Source: Effrenium voratum
Lineage: Eukaryota > Sar > Dinophyceae > Suessiales > Symbiodiniaceae
Assembly: GCA_963377175.1 (NCBI GenBank)
Contig: CAUJNA010003739.1
Location: forward strand, 38,501-102,500
Length of the DNA stretch: 64,000 nt
Direction of reading: 5' to 3'
The number at the start of each line of letters is the position of its first letter. Position 1 is the first letter of the stretch. The notes under the pieces were generated by a model. That model had not been told where the DNA came from, made no database searches, and saw nothing but the letters and a program-made list of their open reading frames with translations. Made by a program: the position numbers and the translations under genes. Positions 33,352 through 44,100 of the stretch are shown piece after piece.

Positions 33352-36317
33352 GTGTCAATGGGTTTCTGGCTGGTGTCCCTTGAAAACCCACGCAAAAACA
33401 TGGTACCCCTAAAAAAACAAAACAAAAGGTACCCCTACAGAAGCACACACAAATGGTGGTAACCCCACAAAAAGACGCCCAAACGTAGTAAATGCAGGAA
33501 TGCTGCGGATGGACCAAAAATCCTGCACCCGTCGGGTCGTTCGTCCTATTCAAAGCGTTTTTTTCCGTCTAGAACCTGTCTGAGCTGGGGTCTCGCATGT
33601 TTCCTGACCCCGCTGGCATGGAGGGGATCCTGGGTCCAAACCAAAGCAGTGCAATCAGTCAAACCTGCGCAATAATTTATCCATCCCATATCTTCATGAA
33701 CTGTAAGCTCCGCAGCTGCAAATCCCCACGGTTTTCAATGATTTCTTTTGTCCGTTATTTCATTTCCTCAGCCCTCAATTGGTGGTTGGGATTGATGGTT
33801 TGGATGTGGATGAGTTTCCCCGGTTCTTGTGGGACACCACCCCCTTGCCTCCAAACCGCCGGGCTCCGCAAGCTGAATTCTGGCTCGCAGGAGCTGATGG
33901 TCCCGTGCCTTCCCAAGAAGTACTGGCCCTTCGCGGTCTCTGACGGCTCCGAGGGCCTGGCTTCGGTGTGGGAGTACCAATTCAAGTTCTACCAGGACAC
34001 CCACTTTTGGTCGCTGTGAAGGAACGCCAAAAGGCAAGCGATTAAGCCACGATTTTGGGCGTTTCCGTAAAAAAAGAAAAATAATGGAGACACCCACTTT
34101 CCGTTGGCGAATCGTAGTCTAGCTACCAAATGTAGACGGTGTTGGAGTGGGGTGATTCTATTTGCTGTGCCAGCACCGCTGCAGTCTGAGATTTCACGCA
34201 ACTTGATTTCGGTTCCAATGCTAGGAACGCGAGTATCACCGTCAGTACCGGCACGCATTCTTCGGCATCACCCGGAAGAAGCATTTGGGCTGCAGGTAAA
34301 GTGTGAGCTGGAGCTGAGTCGCGTTTTCTCCTTGCCAGTGAGTATTCTTGCTGGTGCTCAGTAGGGAATGTGGGCATGAACCCAAAGTCCCCTTACAGGA
34401 AACCACCAGTTGGATGGTTTTTCTAGGGGTCATTCCCTCATTCCCTGCTGAGTATCTTTTGGCGTTGTGGAAGCCGAGCGGGTTTGGAAGAGCAAAGCTC
34501 CTTTGCAGCAGGGCGGTCAGGATTTGAAGCTGCTACAAAAGAAAGCTGCCCTGAGTACATTTCAAGAGCCAGGGTGCATTGGGACCAACATCATGAGCGC
34601 CCAAGGTGGCACATGCAGATGAATCTACAAACTTGGTGGACCTTTTGGGTTGGTTTCGAGGGAACGCAAAGGGAAACCCCACCTGTCTTGAACGCACCAT
34701 CCCCCCCTCCCCCCTCACATGAAAATCCCCCCCCCCAAAAAAAAAGAAGAAGAAGCAAACAGTAACTGCAGAGGTACGGCTACGACTGCCTGCGCCACTA
34801 CGAGGTCATCGCCAACGGGGCGCTGCCGCTGTTTCTGGGCCTCGACGCCTTGGCGCGGGAGGCGGTGCCCTTTCTGCCCCGGGAGCTGCTGAGAGGCGCT
34901 TGGGAGCTGCTGGGGAACCAGAGCCTCAGGCGGCGAGTTGAGATCCGAGTTGAGTTCCTTCCCTTTTTGGCTTGCGGGTGCCAGCGGTGGGGTTAGAATA
35001 AGTTGGTACCGACTTTTTTGTGTGTCTATTTTAGTAGGGGAACCCTCCCCCAAAAAGGGGAGAGAAGGGCACTACTGGGGGACCTAGTCTGCGGGGAAGG
35101 AGAAATGGGATGAAGGTAGGGAGTTCCCTTAAAGAAGACGCCACGAGTTGGATGATGTTTGCAAGGGTGATGGTCATCCCATGTATCATTTTTCAGCCGA
35201 TTTCGCGCCAGCAAGGTGCTTCGAAAAAGGCGGGCAGGTAGGCCCTCGAGAGTTTGATTGAGGGAAACCACTCCTGGGTTCTTGGACCAACCACTGTTGG
35301 GAGGTTCATTCCCAGATTCCCTAGTTTTTGCAGGTAAGCAAAAGGATACACCAGGTAGGAAGGGATGGCCAAACACGGCCCTTCGGCACGGATGCAGCCT
35401 TTTGCGCTTCCCTTTCGCTTTACGGGCTCGTTTTTCCCCTAAACCCTAAACCACTTTACTGGGGACGCTGAGTGGTTGGCCAGTGATTCACGGCCTGTCG
35501 CCTTGCGTTTTTCCCCCGCTTGCCAGGGCCAAGCGCTTGAGGATCGACACGGGCCGGTACTACGCCTTGCTGAAGAGCATGTTGGCCTACGCTCGGCGGC
35601 ACCTGACCACCAAAGCTATGGCCAGGCCATGGGCTCGAAGACGGAGTTTCGGGATGTTCGGCGGCTGTCAAGGTTGAAATTGCTCGCTGAAGGGATAGCA
35701 AGGAACATTTCAGGGTGGGGGACCGCCCCCGCTCTGCTTCGCCGCCCAAAAAGCCTTTCTGCGCGTCTTTCGCGGCCTTTGCGTTTTTCGCGCTCGCTTC
35801 CCTGAGGTACGTGTTGGGCACCATGGGCTTTTCGGGCTGCCCCAAGATCTTGTTCCTCTCCGGGCGGATCGTCCCGGACTACCAGCGGGATCTGCTGCTG
35901 CACGGCCTCAAGACGCTCTGCGCTTCCCTCGGCGCGCGCGGAGCGGTGGTGGAGGTCCCCAGAGTGGACCATCTCTACGGCCCGGACCCCCGGAAGCGCC
36001 CGGACCCCAAGGGGGAGGACTGGCAGAAGCGGAAGGGCCGGCTGTACGGGAACGGGTTCACGTACGCCATGACCCTGGAGTTTGCGATGGGGCAGGTGGA
36101 CCGCACGAGGATCAGGCAAAGAATCCTGGACCACGAGTTCGACCTGGTGATGTACGGCAGCGTGTATCGGGGCCAGGACTTCATGGATGAGGTGCAAGCG
36201 GCCTACTTGCCGAAGGAGATCGCTTTCATCGACGGAGAGGACTTGCATGGGGAGGACGCCATGAGGAGCTTTGCTCACGCAGGCTTCCACTTCCGCCGGG
36301 AGCTGGTGGTGCTGTGA
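33219..36317 (+). CDS. Glycosyltransferase-like protein, 3' part of gene with stop
   Basis: Supported exons: 33219-33351, 33891-33995, 34772-34932, 35527-35625 and 35807-36317. The last three join cleanly through GC donors (CG|GCGAGT at 34933, AG|GCCATG at 35626). Key blocks are RYGYDCLRHYEVIANGALPL (the W/Y-DC-[LM]RHYE-I-ANG-xxP core), then TGRYYALLKSMLAYARRHLT, then KILFLSGRIVPDYQRDLL, YGNGFTYAMTLE, FDLVMYGSVYRG and AFIDGEDLHG. As I recall, the GWDCLRHYEILANG core, PDYxRDLLxHGLK and FDLVIYGS occur together in a family of predicted sugar transferases from protists, marine bacteria and large algal viruses. Substrate unknown. Length from 33219 is about 335 codons; N-terminal exons are not found. 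A short exon may be missing near 33575. Confidence 0.6.
33891..33995 (+). CDS. Exon, glycosyltransferase-like gene
   Basis: Acceptor ggctcgcag, frame ELMVPCLPKKYWPFAVSD, then GSEGLASVWEYQFKFYQ. The best donor is CAG|GACACC, a GA donor of the kind reported in dinoflagellates. The downstream intron carries GACACCCACTTT at both 33996 and 34092. Confidence 0.55.
34347..34452. repeat. Inverted-repeat element, family D copy 3 (minus orientation)
   Basis: TTGCTGGTGCTCAGTAGGGA at the left, CATTCCCTGCTGAGTAT at the right, with GAAACCACCAGTTGGATGGT and TCTAGGGGTCATTCC inside, the reverse complement of copies 1 and 2. Confidence 0.75.
34772..34932 (+). CDS. Exon with DCLRHYE core
   Basis: Frame RYGYDCLRHYEVIANGALPL, then FLGLDALAREAVPFLP and RELLRGAWELLGNQSL. 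It joins the preceding exon in phase 0 (FYQ-RYGYDC) and the next through CG|GCGAG...CAG|GGCC, restoring an Arg codon across the junction. Confidence 0.68.
35437..35453. repeat. Two telomere-like CCCTAAA units
   Basis: CCCCTAAACCCTAAACC equals two TTTAGGG units on the other strand. Too short to be more than a chance or degenerate interstitial motif. CCCTAAAC also occurs singly at about 41436 and 41490. Confidence 0.4.
35527..35625 (+). CDS. Exon, glycosyltransferase-like gene
   Basis: Acceptor cttgccag, frame AKRLRIDTGRYYALLKSM, then LAYARRHLTTKAMA. A GC donor (AG|GCCATGGG) restores Arg with the G of the next exon. Confidence 0.65.
35807..36317 (+). CDS. Terminal exon, glycosyltransferase-like gene
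   Basis: 511 nt, the longest single clean exon in the window. After ccctgag it reads YVLGTMGFSGCPKILFLS, GRIVPDYQRDLLLHGLKT, then YGNGFTYAMTLEFAMG, ILDHEFDLVMYGSVYRG and IAFIDGEDLHGEDA, ending FHFRRELVVL with TGA at 36315-36317. The alternation of hydrophobic strands (ILFLS, FDLVMYGS, IAFIDGED) is a Rossmann-like nucleotide-sugar binding half. Confidence 0.75.
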
Positions 36318-36412
36318 CACTGCGATCAGTGGCCAAAGATCGAAACGTCCTTCCCGTGCGAGAAAACAAGACGCACAGAATTCTCTCACCCGTTTCTTTG
36401 GCGTGCTGGGAG

Positions 36413-36518
36413 CGTAGGTCTCTTTTTGGTTGTTTTGGCAGAAAAATAGATGGCCCTGGTTTACTTGGTGGTTTAATCATCTACCAGGGCCATTTATTTC
36501 CCTAAAAGGACACCTATG
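36413..36518. repeat. Inverted-repeat element, family E copy 1
   Basis: Left GTAGGTCTCTTTTTGGTTGT, right CTAAAAGGACACCTATG. The interior AAAAATAGATGGCCCTGG and CCAGGGCCATTTATTT forms a second, inner inverted repeat, so the whole element can fold into one long hairpin. It lies about 100 bp after the stop codon at 36317. Confidence 0.85.
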
Positions 36519-36838
36519 GTTGGGAGCAGTGCAAGGGGGCCATCTCAAGACTCATGACCACCCCCAGGTTGTTGCCCGAAGATGTCCGGCGCACCACCTA
36601 TGCCGATGGCTGGCAGCCCAGAATGCTTTGCTTCGGCTTTGAGTTGGCTCTGCCTCGTTGTTTTGCAAAGGTTTGTGTGTGTGTGTGTGTGTCAAAATGG
36701 CCAGGTGGTCGTTCATTTGGTTTCCCTTTGGTTCCAGCCTCATAGAGGGTACCCTCAAAACAACATAATGACCCAGCACCTGACTGTAGGTTGGTTTTAG
36801 GTTGGTTTTTAGGTTGGACATCAAAACAACCGATGCAG

Positions 36839-36891
36839 GTGCCACCGCCCCCGGGGCTGCCGCTGAACTTCCAGTCGCTGCCGCCTATGGG
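36839..36891 (+). CDS. Proline-rich exon
   Basis: Acceptor gatgcag, frame VPPPPGLPLNFQSLPPMG, GT donor (GG|GTGCGC). Probably the first recognised exon of a proline-rich protein whose other exons are at 37644, 37919, 39378 and 39588. Confidence 0.5.
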
Positions 36892-37349
36892 GTGCGCCCA
36901 AGGGGTGGCTCCTATCGATGTTTCCCCCCGCATGGGAAAAGTTAGCCCACGAATATTGATCAACGCATGTACCAAGCGCTTGGGGCCCTGTGTTTGTTCC
37001 TCTTTTTCACCAGATACTCATTGTAGACCGGTATTTCCACGGAGAAAACATTTTTACTTTTTGTAGGGGGTCCAAGATCCACACCCAGTACCTATCACAG
37101 AAACCTGAATCGACCCGCGGTGGTGCGCAAACGAGCTTTTGCTTGGCAGGCAACATCAGCAGCATCAGGGTCTGTGCTGAGCTTGGCCTGCGCAAACTGA
37201 GGAGATTGTGGGAGGCCTTGCAGCAACGCCAGGATCATTCAGTGTGGGAGCAGATTCATGAAAGAATGTCACGACTTGAGCCTGCCAGAACCCACGTGTA
37301 GAGACCCAACAGACCTCAAGACGCCGACCTTGCTAATTACGACCCTCCT

Positions 37350-37468
37350 GCAAAGGTTAGTAAGGGACAGTCCCAGCCAGAAATAGCTGCGGATATCCGC
37401 CTTCTTAATTCTATACATGGTTCTGGGGATCGACCATTTTAATACCGGGTTTTGATCATGACTCAATT
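37350..37468. repeat. Family C element, copy 2, directly abutting a family B element
   Basis: GGTTAGTAAGGGACAGTCCC, AAATAGCTGCGGATATCCGC and TTTTAATACCGGGTTTTGAT, ending GACTCAATT. Family B copy 2 starts immediately (37470). Confidence 0.82.
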
Positions 37469-37469
37469 C

Positions 37470-37578
37470 GCTGTGGGTCAAAACCATGGTACCATTCTGG
37501 GGTAGGTGCACCACCCATTTTAGTCTACTTTAGTGGGAATTGGGATGTTCACGGGTACGATTTGGCTCTTGACCCACT
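37470..37578. repeat. Inverted-repeat element, family B copy 2
   Basis: GCTGTGGGTCAAAACCATGG at the left, GGCTCTTGACCCA at the right, with GGTGCACCACCCATTTTAG inside. Confidence 0.88.
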
Positions 37579-37643
37579 CAAATGAGATACCTACAAGTAG
37601 CGGCCCTCCCGAACCCAAGAAGCTCAGAGCTCGCCGCACCTAG

Positions 37644-37690
37644 GCGCCCGCCTCCGGGCGCACCACCCCCACCGCCCGGCGTGCGCCCTG
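37644..37690 (+). CDS. Proline-rich exon
   Basis: Acceptor cacctag, frame RPPPGAPPPPPGVRPGK. Polyproline text suits SH3, WW or EVH1 ligands or RNA-processing proteins. Confidence 0.5.
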
Positions 37691-37918
37691 GGAAAGGGGG
37701 GGTGCAAAAGCGGTTTTGGGGGATGAGAGGGAGGGAGTTTGTTTTTCTTCTTTTATTCCTCTACCATTTTTGTCCAAAGGTTCCCGAAGGATTTGCAGCA
37801 CATGGTTTGCTCCCATTGGGCTCGGAATGCACAAATTCGGCGGTTGGGACGCGCAGATGGACCGTGGCTTGGCGTTCCAAGCGCCTGAGATCGGCGCGTT
37901 TCATGGCAGCGGTCTCAG

Positions 37919-37978
37919 GCCTGAACCTCTCCGGTCTGGGCCTACCGCCTCACATGACTGGACTGCCGCCTCCCGGAG
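37919..37978 (+). CDS. Pro/Leu/Met-rich exon
   Basis: Acceptor ggtctcag, frame GLNLSGLGLPPHMTGLPP then PG, GT donor (GGAG|GTCAGA). Same low-complexity style as 36839. Confidence 0.52.
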
Positions 37979-38070
37979 GTCAGACCCCGAGACGATGCGG
38001 CTCGCAAGTTCACCATGAGCACAATGCCACAGGTTGTAGGAGCGTTTAAATAACTGTTGGGTTAGAGCAG

Positions 38071-38130
38071 ATTCGAGCATCCGGGTTTTTGCCGACAAGG
38101 GTTCGAACATCCCGGTTTTTGTCGACAAGT
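38071..38130. repeat. Tandem duplication, 2 x about 29 bp
   Basis: TTCGAGCATCCGGGTTTTTG plus CCGACAAG is followed by TTCGAACATCCCGGTTTTTG plus TCGACAAG. Not a tRNA although it has a GGTTCGA box. Confidence 0.7.
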
Positions 38131-39377
38131 GAAAGAATACAGTCGTCGTCATACTGGCCAAGCGTCATCGTTGGGAAGCCTGCATGGGCATCTCGTGAAG
38201 ACAGTGGCAAGTGAACGTGCTCCTGCAGGCTTGTGCAGGTAGAACGGGCAACGCTCACAGAACAGAGAACATGTGCGAGTGCCACATGGATGATCCGTGC
38301 CGGGCTACATGTCTTGGTCTCAAAACTCGGGTTCGCACCCTCAAAGCCGGGTGGAAAAGTTCCTTTTGGTGTCCTTCAAAAAAGTTCCTCCCAACGCCCG
38401 GGCCAAGCAGATCCCCCGAAGGGGGACAGAGCCGCCGTGCGTTGGCAGTCAGGTCTTGGCCCTGGGCTGATCCCAGGCCTGGGAGTCCGTCCGCCGCCTT
38501 CGATTCGATTCGGCGGGGGGGGGTTCCGCGGCCGGCGGGTCGCCGGTGGCGGGGAACCCGCGGACGGCCGACCAATTTTTGGGGGCGGGAGGGGGGGGGG
38601 GCCAAATCAAAGGTCATGTTTGTTCATTCCCTGGACCTGGCCTTTTTTTGTCAAACTAAAGGGAAGATTGGTACTTTTTTCCCGCGGGTTTCGATGTCTT
38701 GCCAGGCCTCGACTTCACGCAGCCCGGCACAGCTCCCTCGGCGCAGGCTGGACTGCTTGCGGGGATCCCAAGGCGGAAGCCATCGCGATGGCGATTCGGG
38801 CTGGCAGCCCGAATCGCGATGCGGCACCGGCGAGGTGTTTGAGCTCCGTTCGGATGTTTGGGTTGGTTGGACCACTCATGGTCTATTTTGCTTCGTCGTG
38901 TCGATGAGCTCCTCTTTTCGGTCTGCGCTTTCTCGCTTTCGATGTGCGACCCGGGTGCTGCGAGGCGCCTCCTCCCCCAGGGATGAGCAATGCTGCCGCG
39001 CAAGCCGCGGCCGTGGCGCGGCGGAGATTTTTCGATAGGAGAAGCAGGAGATAGTTTGGGTTGGAAGCGCCACTAAAACGACCTGATTCCATGTCCCCAG
39101 GATCCGATTGAGTCATTGAGCCGGTCGCAGGTCGGGTTTTTTTGGATCAAAGATGCTTGGATCTTGGGCGTGTTCTCCGATCTTGGGTAGCAAAGCAGAC
39201 ACTGGAGGCTTCTCGACCTTTGTGCATTCCGAGTTGGATTCCATAGATTCACTTCACCATTAAAAAGACACACACACACAGAGAAGAAACCGATTGTTCA
39301 TGGTTTCCTTTTGGTTTCCCTTACCGACTAAATCAGGGTTCCCCAGTTTGAGAAACCCAACAGCTCGCCCCTTCTAG

Positions 39378-39417
39378 TGAGGCTGCCCAGGCGGCAATCC
39401 AGAGTGCGCAGCAAAAG
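39378..39417 (+). CDS. Gln/Ala-rich exon
   Basis: Acceptor cttctag, frame EAAQAAIQSAQQK, GC donor (AAAG|GCCAGG). Similar to the Ala/Gln helices at 51352-53852. Confidence 0.48.
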
Positions 39418-39443
39418 GCCAGGGGGACGTTTTCAGTCATTTG

Positions 39444-39533
39444 GGTGTCTTGTGGAGGGCGTCTTTTTCAGGTTGGTTTAAAGAGAAACCAACAGGAAAC
39501 CCGCCATCCATTTTGGAGGTCCCTGTTTTGACA
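39444..39533. repeat. Inverted-repeat element, family F
   Basis: GGGTGTCTTGTGGAGGGCGT, then AGGTTGGTTTAAAGAGAAACC, ending CCCTGTTTTGACACC. It lies in the intron between two Gln/Ala exons. Confidence 0.5.
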
Positions 39534-39587
39534 CCTCGTGTCGAGCTTTCCATCGGCAATCCCCCCGTTGAACCGATAGGCGGCAAG

Positions 39588-39639
39588 TGAGCAAGAGCAG
39601 CAGAAGGCCCAGCAAGCGGCGATGGAGGCTCAAACGCAG
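39588..39639 (+). CDS. Gln/Ala-rich exon
   Basis: Frame EQEQQKAQQAAMEAQTQ, GT donor (GCAG|GTGCTG). Like the exon at 39378, it begins with TGAG directly after the acceptor AG. Confidence 0.48.
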
Positions 39640-40253
39640 GTGCTGGGCTGAGCTGCGAGAGGTGAGCGTTTTGGGCTAAGTCCGAGGCCACGCTGTCTGC
39701 ATGGAGCCTCTGTGTTTGCAGCTGCAGCTTCAGATTTGCGGATTGACATGGGAGACAAACCATTTGTAGGCACAGAGGTCCAGGCGACCCAGTGACATTC
39801 CCAGCTACCATTGAAGCCAGACTTGATAGCCGACACAACCCTGTTTGAACTCCTAATGTCAGGCCGGCTTGGCTTTTCGGCAAGACTGCATCTTTCGAGC
39901 CTCGTCTTTGCGTTTTTCCCTTTCTCTGGCACCAAAAGTCACACGACAGGAAATCGCATTGGGAGTCCTTCCGGTTTGCCGGGAGCCGATCCCACCCAAC
40001 CGGAGAGTCTGTCAGCGGCGCCATGCTGCGCCTTTCCCTGCCGCGCCGGGCGCGGCTGGAAGACTTGCACAGGCCAGGGCGCGCTGCTCAAGGGCTTCGT
40101 TGGAGAATGGGTTTCAACTTGCGCCAGACCACGATCATGTGCTAGCCATCCCATCCTAGGTGTTTTTTTGTTCAGTATCTGGGCTGACATTTGGGTCTGT
40201 CTTGTTTTGAGTTTTGGTCTGCGTTAGACGGAAAGCCGTGCTTTGGCTCGGAG

Positions 40254-40311
40254 GTTGCTGCTGAAGAGCTGCGACCTGCGGCCAGTGCCGGCGGCAGCAT
40301 GGCGCAGCCAG
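40254..40311 (+). CDS. Exon, unknown helical protein
   Basis: Frame LLLKSCDLRPVPAAAWRS then Q, GT donor AGCCAG|GTGCAG. It joins 40487 in phase 0. Confidence 0.45.
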
Positions 40312-41057
40312 GTGCAGGCGGAGATGCTGGCTTGAAGATTTTAACATAGTCCCCGTGGAAGTGGAAGACCTCCCACCAAACTGGGTGTGTCCGCTTTTTT
40401 TGAGGGTGCCCATTTGATGCTGTTGTTTAAGGAAACCAAAGGAGAACCTCCCATTCCTGGGTCCTGAACGCTAGGACTGGTCGCAGCTGACGCAGCAAGC
40501 AGAGCTGGTGGCGGCCTGGCCGACGCATCCCTTCGCGCCGAGGGAACGACTGCAGCTGGCTGAGGCCTTGGTGCAACAAGGCGCAGGCGGGCTCGCTGAA
40601 CGACGTGTCCTCAAGGAGAATTCATGCCAGGCCACCTTTTTTGTGGTGGCTTCATAGGGAAGCCAAAAGGGATAGCAACCAGGTATAGAGGGACCCCGTT
40701 TTAAGCAGCCAACCATCAGTTTGCAAGGAAGACCCACATCAATACGGAATTATGTAGTATAGATAAATGGCTGTGGGTCAAAACCAATGGTACCATTTTG
40801 GGGTAGGTGCACCACCCATTTTAGTCTATTTAGTGGGATTGGGATGTTCACTGGGGGTACGGGATGTTGACCATGGCCAAATATCGATGTTCTGGATTCT
40901 TCAGCCTCTTCGCCTCTTCTCGAAATTGGTTGCACAACAGCGGCCCGCATTCGCCCAAAAAAGCCACTGGCTGGTGCCCAATTTGCCCCTGCTACCTCAG
41001 ACCAGCTGCCGCATTTGCTGAGTTGTCACATGCCACATGAGATTCGGTCGAATCCTT

Positions 41058-41105
<48 letters not shown>

Positions 41106-44100
41106 CCACCAAAAAGCCGTGGACTCTCTAATCTCCCCCAATGTCCGTGGCTTCGCGGATGTCCTGGCATGTCACGTGGCTGGCGCAAAAAAAAGGAATC
41201 TCCAAAATGGCACCGTAATTGGGAAAAAGACCACCTGCGGCTTGCCCTGGCTCTTTCATTTTCTTGGTTCTCAGAAGTCAGAAGGGAATGACCCATGGTG
41301 GGAATGAACCTTGAGGATTGTTTTCAAGGAAGCCATGGATGGTCAAAAGGTCCGTGATACATGGGGTGACCATAGGGAACCCGCCAAAAAAGATGTCTTT
41401 CACTAGATGGGAAACGCTACCCATGGTCATTCTGCCCTAAACGGAGTTTTGCTCAACCCTCCCCTGCCACGAGCCTCGCTCATTCCGCCCTAAACCGAAT
41501 ATGGATCAACCTGGCTGTGGGTTAAAACCAATGGTACCACCATTTTGGGGTAGGTGAATTCACCACCCATTTTGGAACCAACTTTAGTGGTTGGATTGGG
41601 ATGTTCACTGGGGGTACGATTTGGCTTTTGACCCATGGCCACTTGCCGCTGGAGGCGTGCTGCAGTTGGCCCCAGAGCTCTGCGGCCAGCGGCTCTGCGA
41701 CTTCTACGGCGCCTTCTGCGACGATCCGCGCGGCCTGGCGCCGCGCCCGGCGGCGGTGGCGCCGGCGCTGGTGGCTCTGAGCCTCGGCTTCGGTGCTGCG
41801 CTTCGGGGTGTGTCTCTCTTTTGGGGGGCACGGCCCAAAGATGGTGGGTGTTCCTTGTGGTTTCCCTGCAGGACCAACCAAAAAGGGCACACTCAACAGA
41901 AAACAAAAACACTCCTTTTAATGGCTTCCTTTTCTTTCAACCCATTTTCTCTTCTCCCGGCGTCCCCATGCCAGCGCTCCGGCTCCGGCCAGGACGGCGG
42001 CGGAGGGCCTGGGCCCGGCGCTGCACGAGGCCGTGGCGCTGCTGCTGGGCGGCCGCGCCGTGGCGCTGGGCGCCGCGGGCGCGGATCTCGAGGCGCTGCA
42101 GGCCGCGGTGGCAGGCGGGCCGCAGGGGCCCAAGGGACGCGAGCGAGGGAGTAGCGAGCAGCTGGGTGCGGGTCGAAAAGTATATGGCCCGGGAAGACCG
42201 AATGGAATTTTGGGAAATGGGAAACAAGGACTAAGACCTGCAGTTTTGTGGTGGTTGAATTTTGACCCACGCCCAGCTGGCGCTCGTCGACGTGTTGTTT
42301 GTGACCTTTTTTTTTTAATTTCCCCAACCGCTGAAAAGCTAAGGGGTCTCAGCCCAGATGCGGTTGGGGGCGGCTCGGGGGAGCTCTGGAGTCAGGCTTG
42401 AGCAAGGTTCGGGAGGTTCTAGGGTGGTCTAGTGCAGGCCAGGTGCAAGGTTCAAGGAAGTTTCCGGAGGCTCCGGGGTTCAAGGAAGGTTCAGGGTCGC
42501 GCAGGGTTCTGCGATGAGGAAAGGTTCCATGGGCTGCGCCGCGTGCTGTTGGGGATATCGCAAGGGCTTATTTTGAGATGTGTGCTCCCAGTGTTCTTTG
42601 GTTTCGGCAAAAGAAAGGCCGAGGTTCTGTAAAAGAGACACACCGAGATGGCAACGTTTCCTTCTTGTGTCCAAGAAGTATCAAGGTGGTTGCCTGCCCA
42701 CCGCCCTCCCGCGCGCCCGCGACCCGCAGGCCTCCCGCCGGCGCTGCTGCGCGCGGTGCCGCTGGGCCCCTTGGCCACGCTGCCGCGGCTGCGGTCCTTC
42801 CGTGCCCTGGGGCCGCGGCCCGAGGAGCTCTGGGCGGAGAGGCGCAGCGCTGGAGGGGCCGGTGGCTCCTCCCTCTTCGGCTGGGCTTTGAAGGGGGGGG
42901 GGTAAATATCTTTTGGGGGCGGTCTGGGACCTTTCCAATCACCGGGAAATTCTAACACTCTACTTTCAAGCCGAGAGAGTTGCATGCTGTTGTTGCCTTC
43001 CTTTCCCCGGCTTGATTTTACGATGCGCGGTCTTACTCCCTACAAGTGAACAAGGCTTGCCCAAGAAAGGGGCCTGATTCCCAGAAGGAGATTCCGATCC
43101 CAAAACAGGGTGTTCTTTTTTGGCAAAGCCATGTCAATTTGTAGTCTTGGGAATTAACCGGGTTGCTCGGTGTGTTTCCTTTTGCTTCCCCTTTCGAAGT
43201 CATCCTAAGGCTGCCATCAACACAAGACCAACCACTCCCTTCCCATTTGGGCGTGGGAAGAAAAATCCAACCACAAAACCGCAGGTGTTAGTGTTCGTTT
43301 CCATTTACCAGGGCCATGCGGTTTTATCAGGGTACCCTCACTCCCACTAACATGCCGCCTGACAGGGGTACAAGAGGGAATCCCAGGTGCCCTCCCATAG
43401 GTGCTCTGTTAGTGGAAGGGAGGGCGCATATTTTTGTTGACCCACACCCAGCTGATTATTTTTTTTCTTCAGGCCCCCGCCCGGGGACTTCGGCGGCCGG
43501 GGCGGTGTGCGGCACGGCATGGCCGCCGCCGAGGGCCTGGCGCTGGCCGAAGCCGCGGCGGCCGCGCCCTCCGAGGCGTCCGCGGCGGCAAGTGGCTGGA
43601 GACGCTCGGCGCGGGCTCGCGCACCGCCCCCCCCCCCCCCCCCCGCAAAAAAGAAAGAGGAAACAAACAACATGGTGGGCTTTTGTTTTTGGTTGTGCCT
43701 TTTTAAGCCACGAAGAAGGGGTAGCCCCAATAGAAGGAATTACATCCTTGTAATGACGTGTCAGGTTTGGTGTGCTTGAAAAGCCCAGTAGGTTTGGTTT
43801 CTTAGGGATGCCTTGTCTTCAGTGCGTAAATGATAATAATTTGCCCGGGTGGGTCAATGTTGTTTTCCCCTTGGTTGCCACCCCTTTTTGGTCGCTGGCG
43901 CGGAAGCCGCCTCCAGTGAAAACCGAGGATTCAGGACGCCATTGATTTTGATTGGAGGTGTCCCTTTGCAGAGGGAAACCTTCACTTGGGGAATCAGCCT
44001 CCATCAAACCACAGGGTTTGATGTTGACGCTGGGCAGCACTCGCGGCTCTCAAACCAAAGGACATGGCGAAAGAGAAATGGCAAAGGGCATCGTGCTTTT

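Noticed and set aside
35437..35453. Interstitial telomere
   Set aside because: Only two CCCTAAA units. Not enough to claim a telomeric remnant.
38071..38130. Possible tRNA because of GGTTCGA boxes
   Set aside because: No cloverleaf can be built; it is a 29-bp tandem duplication. No tRNA or rRNA gene was seen anywhere in the window.
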